A stretch of DNA of 64,000 bases from Isoetes taiwanensis (GCA_021234155.1 JAJEKV010000087.1:2247146-2311145); one strand, 5' to 3'. Shown: positions 1 to 10,924, numbered from the stretch's first letter. Translations and numbers: made by a program. Notes: a model not told the origin generated them from the sequence alone.

Positions 1-1453
1 ACAATGAAAAACAACCTCTAGCGCCCAAACAAATCTTCAAAATCGTGCTGGCGTTTTCACGAGCCATCTCTATCCTCGAGGAAACTCCAAGCGTATGTTG
101 AGAAGACGGAACTCGCCATCGCGCTTGCCACATCGGAAAATATGACATCCGTCATTCACGCTATAAAATTGCCCCACGGTTGAAATTTCGTGGGGTCAAC
201 ATTGCCGCCTTACAGGCAGGTGGAGCAATTCTCAGATACCTAAAATGTGGAAAAGAAATATAAATACAAATAGACCGCCACTCTATATCGTAGAAGGTGC
301 CACCGCAACGCTCTGCAATATAAACTTGAATCGAGTAAGATGCGGACTCGAAAGTGTTTACCAAGGATAATGGCAAATGAATTCTTAAGAATTGCATGGA
401 AGATTGAAGAAATGCGGGGATAAACACGAAACAAGATTGAAGAGCACCAAACAATGGGACCTCAAGAAAATTTGAGATTTGTAAATCCCTACTTAGATTT
501 GAATGAGTAGGCATCGTGGACTGGTATTCAAGATAGAGAACTTGGGGACTAGATGAAGAGCCAAGGACATAAGGGGGAACTAGGTTAGGGTTATGGAATA
601 CAAATATATGGCTTCTTAGTGCTCTAGCATTTAGGTACAAGTTCAATCAAAGCAATCACCTCCTCTTTATGCCAAGAACATGTAGTTTTGCACTTGCGGT
701 GAACTAATAGACCCATTTCATTGAAATGAAGCTCGTAGCCATGCTAACTCAAAGTATTGGTTTTAGTCAAGACTGTCTCTCCCTTTCTTTTTTTATTGAA
801 TGTATTGGCAGACTCGATTTAACTTTAGCTTTACCTTGGATCTTGTGATGGGTTGAAAATTTCTGGAACAAAAAAGGTGTAATGGAGAAAAAAAGAAATG
901 GATTAAGTTGCTTTTGAATTGAACATGCTAGAACATAGCAGGTAATTACACAAGAATTGAGTCACTGAGGAGTTCAAGGATGATTCACTATATTCCTAGC
1001 CTCGGAAAAGTTCTTGCAGATTCCAAATTCTAGAATTTCCCCATCAAGTGTAAATTTCATTTGTTAGGCCTTAAAAATGCATTTCTACTAGAGATGAAAT
1101 CTTAAAACGGTAGATATGATGGTTTGTAATTGTGAAAGTACAGCAATATTATGTTGTAAATAAAACTTCCAATTCAACAATGTAGGTTGACACATGATTA
1201 ATTTTGAGTATATTCTCTTAATTAAATATTAAGAGTAAACTAGTCACTAAACGTTGTTGCATGTCCACATTGACATTTATCACATTGACATTTATCGAAA
1301 TGACATATATTGAAGACAATTTTAAGGGTCCTACATTTTGAAATGTTCTTTAATTAAATAAAGGACTACATGATTTGGCCGATTCGAAGAGCCAAATTTT
1401 GTAAAGAACTTTGTTTAATCCAGAAAAAGCATGTATGAATCTGTAACTAAAAC
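1..1453. other. No recognisable gene (3' flank of kinase-regulator-like gene)
   Basis: The stretch is AT-rich. A minus-strand open frame at 161-646 is not kept in the corresponding part of copy B, where the open frame (33,566-34,033) runs through different codons, so I do not call it coding. Near 1,265-1,310 there is a short direct repeat of the type acattgacatttatc. A diverged relative of 1,165-1,310 occurs at about 31,390-31,520 in the spacer, so part of this is dispersed repeat. Confidence 0.5.
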
Positions 1454-2218
1454 TCAAATCCCCCTTTGATCTCTGAAACTGTGACCCCTTCGATCTGCTG
1501 CCCCATTTCTTGAAGACCCAGAAATAATTTTGGAACCAGAAATTGTTCCTATTCTTCCAAGCCATGGATTCCATGTTTCGGAAACAGGCTTTTCTGCTCT
1601 GCTCGCTGAATTTGATCTTAAAAATTTGGGCGTTCTAAACCCCAGAATCTTCTTCCAGCTTCTGCTCTTTTTGGGCGAAGAATCGACCAATCCATCATGC
1701 AAGTCTTTCCTTCCAATTGTTTGATTTAATCTCAAGAACTCTGAAATTTTCATCCCCTTGTCATTTTCCTGTTTCAATTCTCTATCTTGAGCTGCTTGAT
1801 TCATCCTCAAATGTTCTGAAATCCTTATTCGCACTTCTTCTTCTGCTTGATTTATCCGCAAATGCTCTGAAATCCTTATTCCGACTTCTTTTTCTGCTTG
1901 CTTCATCCTCAAATGTTCTGAAATTCTTGTTTCGGCCTCGTTTTCCTGTTGGAAAGCTCTGACTTTGGGAAAATTGCAAGCAGGAAGAGAAAGGGGAAGA
2001 ATTTTCCCATCTTGGATCATATCTTCTGCGGCCTTTATTAATCCATCCAAGGCATCATTCCAATAACTGAATGCCGGAGTTGCAAATTCAAAATCTTTGC
2101 CGGAATTATCCTCCAGAGAGATGGAATTAGAATCTGAATGGATTCGGCCAGGGCTACAAAGCCATCTCATGCTGAGATCAAAATCGTTACCGGATAGGAT
2201 GCTGGGCGTACAAGCCAT
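1454..2218 (-). CDS. MAKR/BKI1-like or DUF1645-like plant protein with 17-residue repeats (copy A)
   Basis: The reading frame is 254 codons, starting at the ATG at 2,218 (MACTPSILSG). The same frame is open further upstream, but those 25 residues have no upstream ATG context that I favour. Residues 35-90 hold KDFEFATP and then AAEDMIQDGKILPLSLP. This is the pattern of an F-E-F stretch followed by an acidic G-K-I-L-P-L-x-L-P motif, seen in plant membrane-associated kinase regulators, BKI1 and related plant families. Residues about 95-160 are charged 17-residue repeats around ISEHLRMxQAE. A basic segment KKSRSWKKILGFRTPKFLR near residue 190 could be a membrane hook. The known family acts at the plasma membrane as a regulator of receptor kinases; that role here is inference. 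The product is nearly identical in copy B, unlike the transposon parts, which suggests a real, unmethylated gene. Family assignment is moderate. Confidence 0.6.
   Translation of the reverse strand: MACTPSILSGNDFDLSMRWLCSPGRIHSDSNSISLEDNSGKDFEFATPAFSYWNDALDGLIKAAEDMIQDGKILPLSLPACNFPKVRAFQQENEAETRISEHLRMKQAEKEVGIRISEHLRINQAEEEVRIRISEHLRMNQAAQDRELKQENDKGMKISEFLRLNQTIGRKDLHDGLVDSSPKKSRSWKKILGFRTPKFLRSNSASRAEKPVSETWNPWLGRIGTISGSKIISGSSRNGAADRRGHSFRDQRGI
1792..1944 (-). repeat. Three 51-bp tandem units inside the coding sequence (copy A)
   Basis: Units start at 1,792, 1,843 and 1,894 (each begins ctgcttg on the plus strand), exactly 51 bp apart. They therefore encode 17-residue repeats without shifting frame. 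A weaker fourth unit lies just to the left. The period and charge pattern suggest a helical or coiled segment. The repeats also leave both plus-strand frames open, which produces spurious open frames on the other strand. Confidence 0.85.
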
Positions 2219-3152
2219 AAGATAAGATAATTCGGATCTTAAAATTGCTCTGTGGAAGAAGATGAAATAACAGGTTTGAGCAAAAAAAAACATTTATGCT
2301 AAAAGGTCCAAACGTGTGGGCCCATATGTGATCATCTATGCCATACAAACTCAAAATTTCCTCCTTTTTATTTGCCAGATAACTCAACTTTGAATCTCAA
2401 ACTGAATAATTCAAGCTTTGAATTGGAACTTACCCTACCTTCCAAAAGAAACCTACCAGAAATTGTCTTTATCTTAGGACTTTGTCATTTCTTATATGAA
2501 TAGGTCTTTGTGGACTAGTTCAACATGGAAGTTTACATTTTGCCATCGATGCCCCAATAAATCCCCTTCTACAAGAAATCTAATCCTACTGCCAACATTT
2601 TTTGGTATGTATTAGCGTCCAATGTGCAATGCTTGCGCTTAGTAATGGATTTATATTTGTTCGGAATGGTGCGAGACACACTCGATGTTAAAATACCTTC
2701 GTCTCCCTAGAGAGAGAGTGGGTTAGGGTTAGAGGAGATTGCCGTTAATTTGAGAGGAACTATGCATTTCCAAGTTAGCCGTTTCTGTAGGATGTGATTA
2801 AGTTATCTGAGTTTACCTTTCTAGTGTTCTGCATTGGAAATGACAATGGCCAATACTAAACTAGGAATAGGGCAGGCTTTGAGGGAAAGGGTAGCTTTTA
2901 CATCTCTCTCTCTCTCTTTTTTTTTTTTTTTTTTTTTTTGCCGGGGTTTGGGTTGGGTTGTGTCGCTTTGATGCTTTGGCCATGTACCCATAGTGTCGTA
3001 TTGCTACTATGGCAGTCATCGCTTGCAGATATTTGGCAAGGATGTATCATGGAATTTCAAGCTAATTTGTAGGAATTACCTTACCTTAGTGTGTAGCCCT
3101 CATTACTTGTTATCTGCAATATCTTTTACAAGCAGACATCTTTATTGTACAC
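2219..3152. other. 5' flank of the gene, CT/poly-T tract and first unit of a local duplication
   Basis: No gene seen. A (CT)n tract followed by about 23 T lies at 2,910-2,939. From about 2,965 the sequence is a diverged copy of 3,400-3,580: both contain ggccatgta, tagtgtcgtattgctact and the phrase ending gtgtagccct. The period is about 434 bp. The unit at the left was later split by the inverted-repeat element described at 3,153-3,367. Confidence 0.7.
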
Positions 3153-3367
3153 CAGGGTTCAAAAAATACCTGGATAAACCCTTTGTTTCTCTGGTCAACT
3201 TTAGAAATTGTTGGTCTAAATTTTTGGATGCTGGAAAAATCCGATAGAAAAAAACGTAGTTTAATGTAAAATTCGGTATATTTGTATCTTGTTATGAATA
3301 TATCCGGTACGTATTTTATATAGGCAGAAAATTATCTGGTGAAGGCTGCGAAGTTTTTTGAACCCTG
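3153..3367. mobile_element. 215-bp hAT-type MITE with 14-bp TIRs and 8-bp target duplication
   Basis: The ends are cagggttcaaaaaa (3,153-3,166) and ttttttgaaccctg (3,354-3,367), a perfect 14-bp inverted repeat. They are flanked by identical 8-mers ttgtacac at 3,145-3,152 and 3,368-3,375. CAGGG-type termini plus an 8-bp target duplication are the signature of the hAT superfamily. It is too short to encode a transposase, so it is non-autonomous. In copy B only the right-hand 34 bp survive (36,411-36,444). Confidence 0.9.
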
Positions 3368-3375
3368 TTGTACAC

Positions 3376-4018
3376 TCCTTACATTTGGGGGGATATCGTT
3401 TTGCTGCTTCGGCCATGTAGCTATAGTGTCGTATTGCTACTACTTTGGCAGTCATCGCTTGGAGATATATGGCAAGGATGTATCATAGAATTTCAAGCTA
3501 ATTTATTACCTTACCTTAGTGTGTAGCCCTTATTACTTGTTCTCTACAACACCTTTTGCAAGTAGACATCCTTATTGTACACTCCTTATTGCACAATCCT
3601 TTTTGCACACTCTGAACCATTGATTCCCACCATAATTCCATGAATATGCCAAATCAAGGGTTGCCCAATTTACACATCAGCCCCATGTATAAGTTTGCGC
3701 ACTCCATATGCTATTAATACGTATATACATACATGGCATACCTCAATCCATACGCTTAAGAAAGGAATAACACCATTGCATCCACATTAAACAGTCAATT
3801 TGAAAAAAGACGTGCCAAGTGGCATATATAGAAAATGTAGTATTTGCACTCCCATTATACATTATAGATATGAACAACAGGAGTCAGCAAAGTAGTAAAA
3901 GGAGCTTCAAGACGAAGTTCCCATAAAGGACACATGGTCTGCACAACACAATAACACAAAAGCAACATAAAACATAAGCTAAACCATATCCACATGAGCA
4001 ATCACAAGCACTTCAAGC
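3376..4018. other. No gene seen; second unit of the local duplication and Rep 3' flank
   Basis: The first 200 bp are the second unit of the 434-bp local duplication. The remainder is AT-rich and close to identical in copy B (36,445-37,102). Nothing coding or structured stood out. If the Rep gene belongs to a transposon, one of its ends should lie in this stretch or a little further left. Confidence 0.5.
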
Positions 4019-5643
4019 CTACATGGTGCGAAAGTGATTCCTCCCAAGACGCTCCAGTGCATTGTTGTGCTTTATGAGGAGAGCTCGCATCAAATTCATG
4101 TAACCACGGAATACCTACGCCTCAAAGAGACTTTCAGATCTTCCATATCCAAGCAATGCAATGCTTCATCCAAGCGTTGGCGATTGTTGCCCATAGCGAT
4201 TACGCATTTCTTGATGCTCATCATGGTCACTTTTGCCGGTACCAAGATCTACATGGGTGGAAACATTGGACCTCTATATTCACAAGAGGGTTGAAAACAT
4301 CATCCTTGTTGCCCTCGCTCATAGCGTTCCTAACATCTCAGGGGCTACATTACATAAAAGTCAAATACTTTGTACATGAGTAAATGAAAAGGGACCTCTA
4401 CTACGAGCGGGGAAAGGAGCAATCTCCAAAATTAAGAGGGATGTGCTGTGGCATTAAAGGGTGTGTCATGCAGGGGGCTCAACCGCTTCTTCTCTACATT
4501 CTTGGATGCTATCTTCCACATTAGCATGATCTTCTTGGACATCAACCACGGCCTCGGATCCCAAAATCTCCTCCTACGCTTTCCAACCCGTTCCACTAGG
4601 ACTATTCCAGGGGGAAGGCCATACACAACGTTTCTAACATCATCATGAGAGGCATGCTTTGGATTGAGGGTTAGACGCCACACAGCCTCCACGCATTGCT
4701 CTAAAATGAAGGCTATGTAGGGTGGAAGGTCCTAAGCACCACTCAACACAAAATTTCTTGATGCTAAGCATGCTGCAAAATGGTTTGAATCGAGAGATGC
4801 GGTTAGTTGATGCTTTCCATGGTAGGCTGAAAATGCTTCTTTTTGCAAAGCAGTTCTTATTATCAAGTGTGACGCAATTCTTGATGTCACCAGCTCCATG
4901 AAGTGCATACAAATCCATTCCCCACTCAATCTATTCTGCAGTAATAGACTTTATATGGTGCCTATGATGCATCTTCCCCATGTCCTTGAGACAGTACCCC
5001 AGCATCCCCTCATAACAGTGCAGCTTTGTATCCCACAGTGCCTTGCAAATAATAACGGCACCATCTGGCTTGTGAGTGTCCCATCCCAAATACCTCTTCA
5101 GCCTTGCATTCACAGCTATGGGGCCTGACAAACCAATTCTAAAGACGCATTGCACATGAAGGTGATCCAAGTCTGAGCCTCTCTCTAAACTGACGATTCC
5201 ACTGAAGCATTCCATATCTAGAATTCTACATACAGAATTGTATACATCGTCCCACACATCCACTCCACATATGATAACGGTTATACTGACATCCAATGAA
5301 GAGGGTTGATCTCTTTGTGGAACAGGGGCTCTTCGAGGCTTTGAAAGCACTTTCTTTCTCACTGCCAATTTCTTATTTCCAGGAAATACCTGCCTCCCAT
5401 GCCCACTGTCTTCAAAAACAGGGAGCTTCTAGTGAAGTTAAATACAGTAGACATCTCTGCCTTATCTCCACATGGAACAACATCACCTGGAAGAACACGG
5501 GCCTCAAACAAATTTATAACATTGGCATCTTCAAACAGCCGACTTTCATAAGCCACGACATCTTTGTCCGACTACTCGGGAGGCCTTCCCTCAGCATCCA
5601 AAGAGCCCTTGAACACACCCCTCGCCAGCCTACGAAGAAACAT
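4019..5643 (-). pseudogene. HUH (Rep-type) endonuclease, replitron-like, broken (copy A)
   Basis: A 145-residue open stretch (5,368-4,931) carries two hallmarks of Rep-family nucleases. HLHVQ at 5,164-5,150 is the metal-binding H-hydrophobic-H motif. GYCLKD lies about 55 residues later, with Y at 4,996-4,994 and K at 4,987-4,985, and is the single catalytic Tyr motif Y-x2-K. Between them is KRYLGWDTH. A basic, NLS-like segment (NKKLAVRKKVLSKPRR) precedes the HUH domain. Upstream pieces in other frames include a likely start at 5,643 (MFLRRLARG). Downstream pieces reach a stop at 4,019. An in-frame TAG at 4,931-4,933 is shared with copy B, so the lesion, or an exon end, predates the duplication. 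About 53 bp are missing near 4,266. Such an enzyme would nick and rejoin single-stranded DNA for rolling-circle-like transposition. The alternative is an integrated CRESS-virus Rep, but the size and long C-terminal region fit a transposon better. Confidence 0.65.
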
Positions 5644-6061
5644 CTATGAAGTTAATAAACAATACCCGATGGAGAAATTCAATAGCCATAGCAAAGAAAT
5701 CCAATCTGCATCGAGGGCCCTGGAAGCCAGGCTTTATACAGAATCGTTCAAAGACTTCGGGCTATTCCTGGCATCCCATATACGGACCACTCTCAAACTA
5801 CAGGGAACAACATCATCGGTCATGCCACATGAAACCATCTCCCCAACACATGGAGTCGACGATCGGCGGCCGCCATGCTTCGGATGTCACGCCACACTAA
5901 TTTCTAGCACTAAGGTCCGTAAAATGGCAAAGAAACCCTAGCCCCTATTTTCCGCCAAACCATTCACAGAATCATAGTACAAGAAAGTTTGCCAACTTTA
6001 TTGTATACTCTAGGGACAAAATAACACAATATTGTTGTCAAGAAAATAATGTGAAACAAAC
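5644..6061. promoter_or_regulatory. Upstream region of the Rep gene, with telo-box
   Basis: The minus strand here has an ATG at about 5,875 (MAA...) and just upstream the octamer AAACCCTA on the plus strand (5,934-5,941). This telo-box is common in promoters of plant translation and cell-cycle genes. Both features are also in copy B (about 39,036 and 39,093). Frames between this ATG and 5,643 are stopped in both copies, so it could be a first exon, a 5' leader or chance. Confidence 0.35.
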
Positions 6062-8000
6062 CTTTTTTTTTTTAGAACGAAGATTGTATTAAAACATCAG
6101 AATATATATAGATAGATTAGCAAATGCAGGAACAAAAGCTCAGAGGATCATCATAATCCACTGAATGCAACAACCCACCTATGCATAAGTAAGAATATGC
6201 AAATAGACCTTAGAAAATTAAATGCCACTTGGTAGGGGCAAGCATGGAGCAGGTAAAAGCCCTTGTAATTCTATATGTTCCATCCTATAAGACAATAGTA
6301 GGAATATCCAGGCCCTTAAGGATACAAAATCTTCTTCGCTTTCAAATTGACTATAGTAACGAACCCGAAGACGAATGAAAGGCACGACTCTATATTTGAT
6401 CCATGCCTCTAGGTAAATAGCCAAAAGCTCCTGCATTTATGAGTGCCACTTGGAAAAGAGATAGAATCTATGATCAAGCTGGCCAGATGTGAGCACATAA
6501 GAAGAAACAATATTCAATGGTCTCAACTCACTGCGTACATGAGAGACATAGTTGAGGCACACGAGGGTCGAACATGTGATCAAGCACATCAACATGAAGG
6601 GATCTCTGAAGAATTTACCACCATAATACGTCCACCATGGAATCGAGCAAAGTATCCCAACTCCAACTCCAGATATGCCACCAGTGAGGAGGAGGGATTT
6701 GAAGGTGCCAAGTATACATCAAATTCACAAGCTGCTGCTTTATAACCCAATTATTAACAAACAATATAGACGCATCCACAGGCTGTGCAATAGCTTGTGG
6801 TAAAGTAAAAGCAATTTCCTCGCCAAGTGGCTCTATCCCATCGAAGTAATTAGTCTGAAAGAACTCCCATGTTAATAAGTGGCTAGATTGATATCACAAC
6901 CGAGTCAAAGGATGCAGAGCATAAAGAGTAAGATGATTCTCTAGAGGGATCCACCAACAAGGAGCGGTCATCTGAAGATGGAGGAGGATTGATCTAGAAT
7001 AGAGCACGAACCCTCTGCCAAAAATCCAACAACACCTTAAAGAAAAGGGAAGCATTAGAAAAAAAATGTAGCAAAAAAGAGGACTTCATGGCAAGAGAGG
7101 TTAAATGCAATCTTATCAAAAGAAAACAACGTGCAAATGCCTGCTTGATTAACCTTATACCAGATGAGTCAAGTGAACCCGTGAAAATCCTCTAATCTTG
7201 GAAATCAAAACCTGACTTTGCAAGCAGAAATCAACAATGCCCAAGCCACCAGCAAAGTTTGGTCTAACACATTTAGATCAAGCAACCTTCATCACAACAT
7301 GCTCTTCATTACCACCCTAAATGAAGTTGCGGGCAATTGCAATGATCTGTTGAACTTTTGACTGAAGGCAAGAAGCACAGATCCCATAGACACTTGTGTT
7401 GCTGAGGACATGCTTAGCCATAGTGATCCTAGTAGGCATAGAGAATTTAGCGGTCTTTCACCAAAATAGGTGGCTTTTCCACTCTTCTATAATGATATCT
7501 CATGCATCTGAGCTAGAAATATGAATGTTCACTAAATTGCCCATTAACTTAGTAATTTTACCATGAGGAATGACCTTTCATGGATAAGAAGCAACACAAG
7601 GAGGCACTGGATCATCAAGCGTCCATAAGGCTGATGCACATTCACCAGCTAACAAGAACTCCAGAAGCTAATGAGAAGATACGAAGCAAGAGCTTTGCAT
7701 TTTGGAGAGTTCCCTTATGAAGAAAAAGGAAGGTATAATTAGCATATTGATTATAGAGCTCATGTGAGCCATCTTCTATAGCTAGGATCTGAATAACATC
7801 ATCTTGCCCGTGAGTGAACAATTGCGAGAGGGCCTTAACCACAATTAAATGGAAGTAGAGCTAAGTGACATCCTTGACAAACACCTCTCCCAACATAGAA
7901 TATAGTAGAAGCTCTGGAACAACGCAGTAGAAAGGGCAAAGAGATGGAGCTTTATTACATCGCTCGTGAATAATTCACCAAATCCCAAGGCCAAAACACG

Positions 8001-8032
<32 letters not shown>

Positions 8033-8095
8033 TCCACATTGCCATAGCCATATGCTTTGGGAAAGTCTAACTTAAGGTAGACAATGCATTTTCAA
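6062..8095 (-). mobile_element. 5'-truncated L1-type LINE remnant (copy A)
   Basis: Read on the minus strand, reverse-transcriptase pieces appear in order. First is LKLDFPK-like sequence near 8,070. VLALGFGE follows near 7,990, then a degraded RGVRQGCPL block near 7,880. ELYNQYANYTFLFL at 7,755-7,720 is the catalytic Y-A-D-D changed to Y-A-N-Y. Next come AKHVLSNTSVYG and FI*GG...VA*SKC...GGLGI (7,450-7,230), the conserved L1 C-terminal region with two Trp codons turned to stops. It ends in an A-tract on the minus strand (6,062-6,073) preceded by the plant-L1-like TTTTAATACAATCTTCG. An A-run of about 22 lies inside the RT (8,001-8,022). It is dead in both copies. Confidence 0.8.
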
Positions 8096-9034
8096 GATTT
8101 TGAGGCGGCTGGCTTGTCTTCGCCTTGCATAAATGCCAATTGGAGATGTCCCATAAGGTCAAATTCTTAGGATCCACCATCGATACTTTATCGTATTCCT
8201 TAGCCATTGCCCCAAATGAAGGGTGCTTGTTTTCGTCAAGTATAACGCCAAAATTGTTGACACAAATAGGACCTTTCGAACTCCCATTCTTGTCACATCC
8301 TTGACGCTGTACATGACGCGATCATTTGTCGCAAAGTTGTCACCAGGGTGACAACCATTGCATCAACCTTGTGTCTTGATCGCTTTGCCACAATAGTTGA
8401 CATAATGGCCATTTGTAACCACATGTTGCAACACACAAGTGTAGCAAAATGTTTTAGCTATTTTTGTATGAAGTTTATTTCAATATATTTTCAAAATAGC
8501 ATCAAACTTTTGCAAGAACTTTATTGCATTATCTTGTCCATGTTTTTGTTACTAGAGCAAAACACACTTGCAACAAAAGAATCACATATGTGGGGCAAGC
8601 TAAAAACCAAGATTGCATATATGTTTTGTCCACATTTCAACATATTTGTGTCCATATAATAGCCATATTTTGTCAACCTTTATACAATAATTTGTATACC
8701 TTGTGATTAAAAGATACTTAACTTTGCGTCAATTAGTTGAACATGATCATCAAAAGATTGTGATCAAATTTCACATATTTGCGTCACCTAATGCACCTAT
8801 TTTAAGTGTATTATTGCACCATATAAAACAACAAACTATATGATAAAAATGTAACCACACTTGCATTTCCATGAACCAATAATTTTAATTTTGTAATAAT
8901 TTTAATTTTAAAATGATTACAAAATTACAACTCATTGTAGTGGAGAAAAACTTTTCATTCATAAAAAACAAGGTCCAACATTGTAAATGCCACTAGGGCA
9001 AGCAAATTTAACACACTAAACAATATAATAGATT
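8096..9034. other. No gene recognised
   Basis: This AT-rich stretch lies between the LINE 5' break and the stop codon of the six-exon gene. A minus-strand phrase HPGDNFAANDRVMYN near 8,360-8,300 looks protein-like but is short and could be an unrelated exon or chance. Copy B (41,256-42,199) matches with scattered changes. Confidence 0.4.
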
Positions 9035-10924
9035 TCAATCATCCTTTGTTTGAGCCATCATTATGCATTTTTGGATCTTGTGAACTGCCTTCCGCCATCA
9101 TTCTCCTTTTCATACTATTAGTCACATCCATACAAGAATATTAGTTAGTTGTCCGAAATTAATGTTAATAAAACAAAGTTCCAACCCTTACCTCATCATC
9201 GAGTCATCACTATCGACGAGCACACATTCTCTGTTGAATTAAAGTTCTAATTAGTGTAAATAGGAACTTAGCTAATATAACAAATGTAAAGTTACTTAAG
9301 GAGTCTCAACCTCCTTGCCCTTCCTTGATTTTGCCTTGAAAATAATACCTCGACCTGTTCCCTTCACACAATCCAATGCCTTGTGCTATAATTTAAAACA
9401 CAAGATTAGGGCAACACATATTTTGAGCACAATGTATTAAATTAGACTCTACTTTTTGGTGCAAATCCCCTTTGCTATCATTTTTTTTGAAGATTTCATA
9501 TCCACCTTTCTCCAAAGATATCTTCTCGTGGGCATTGAGCCCCAATCTTCTAACTACAAAGCATAGAATGTCAATGTTAATCTCACATTTAAAGGATAAA
9601 ATTCCTTGGTTCAAGGACGCAATTAATTAAAAAGAGAAGATTCTCACCGCATAAAATTGTCCGTTCAAGAACATGCAATTAAAACGAAGATTCCTACCGC
9701 GACCTTCCACATGTGTGTTATTGATTCTTACCTTACCTTCTAGGTTAGTTCAAAGCCATTAGAAATAGCCAAAAATTGCAATGGTAGAAATTATACTATG
9801 GTCGAAATGGTATTAAATGGGGCTAAATCTATAACTATGGGGCAATGGTATTAAATGTGCAAGAAATTATAACGAAATGGTAGGCAATGTGGTCGAAATG
9901 CTGGAAGAAGGTAAGATACGTGAAGAAAGATTGTAAAGCCAGGTGGAAATATCATCTCAAAAAATGCCGACGTATCCGGCATCATATGGTCTTAGAAGAG
10001 ATTTAGCAGATAGAAGAGGTTCTGGACTCCTGGAAACCAGGTGAATTAGCTCCAGAGGTTCCAGATTGCAGTCTGAAAATGGAGCAGAAGATCAGTGTTT
10101 TGAGATTAAAAGAAACACTGTTCACCCTTTGTTCATTGTAAAAAGCAAGTGGAATACAAAGGAAAAATAGTTCTGCTCAATACAACAATAATGGAAATGC
10201 CAGTCACTTTCATGCATGCCATATGCCTGTCATATAATGGCCTGCACATGAAAGTATTACATTAAAAAAAAACTCAGAGCATGATGTGTCCTCCAGTCTT
10301 TTGCAAAAATGTTAGCATGGTTCTTTCAATACCAAATGCTAATTGCTATAAGAGCCTGCACATGAAGTTACTACACTAAAATCATTCTGCCAACTAATCC
10401 TATGAAAGACATGCTATTAAAAAGAAGTGCAAGCACTTACAAACTTTGTTCCGGATGTAGACATGAGCCCCTCCCGAACCAATGCGCGGTGTTCTTCGTC
10501 ATGCGAAAGATTCTTTTGACGCTGGTAAGTCTTGTTACAAGACTCTACAAATCGTTTCCACGATTCATCATCTACATGCATGGGTCTTGTAGAGTTTCCA
10601 GCACGGACATTTCTTCTTAGATTGTCCCTGAATTCATGCCAAAACATGAAAATCTAATTTATATATGAATGACAATTAATCCTAAAATACCTACTTTAAA
10701 TTCTTACCTCCAATGTCTCCATCTCTTCTTCAAAAATCTAATGATATCCATCTCAGTCACTCCATCACCAAACTGGTCATGGATATATTTCAAAGTCTTC
10801 TGAAGATGGCGTGGTTTAATTTCTTTGAAGTGTTTATCCACTTCCCCGCAGATAGTTTTCAAAGCTTTTTGTTCAATTCCGTCCGACTTCATCTCTCAAT
10901 AATTGTCCCTTATAAAAGCACACC
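9035..10924 (-). CDS. 3' part of a six-exon gene of unknown function, transposase-like (copy A)
   Basis: The exon structure was worked out on copy B, where it is described in detail; the same exons lie here. Copy A is better in the first two exons. Exon 1 reads through K-Y-I-H where B has a stop, and exon 2 reads DNLRRNVRAGNS...DDESWKRFVE...TSGTKF and ends at a GTAAGT donor near 10,440. A has an extra base in the last exon (near 9,045) that breaks the terminal frame. The W-K-R-F-V segment followed by basic residues weakly resembles the plant Ptta/En-Spm transposase family; function is not established. The 5' exons are missing: copia sequence begins at 11,244. Confidence 0.6.

Noticed and set aside
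161-646. 161-codon minus-strand open frame
   Set aside because: Not kept in the duplicate, no motif, and its frame changes between copies.
1530-1962. Plus-strand open frames across the kinase-regulator-like gene
   Set aside because: Explained as shadows of the 51-bp in-frame repeats on the coding strand.
2910-2940. Poly-T as a retroelement tail
   Set aside because: It is preceded by (CT)n and no retroelement body abuts it; treated as simple sequence.
4019-5643. Integrated geminivirus or other CRESS virus
   Set aside because: Rep motifs alone fit, but there is no coat protein, stem-loop origin or intergenic region, and the protein has a long non-viral C-terminal part. Kept only as an alternative.
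4019-5643. Helitron
   Set aside because: Helitron Rep has two catalytic Tyr residues and a fused helicase; here one Y-x2-K and no helicase motif were found.
5296-5941. Plus-strand open frames opposite the Rep gene
   Set aside because: They read through antisense of recognisable Rep pieces and differ between copies.
5934-5941. Telomeric repeat
   Set aside because: A single AAACCCTA is a promoter telo-box at most; no tandem TTTAGGG array exists.
6443-6745. 100-codon plus-strand frame identical in both copies
   Set aside because: Lies antisense within the L1 remnant; identity reflects the recent duplication, and no motif supports coding.
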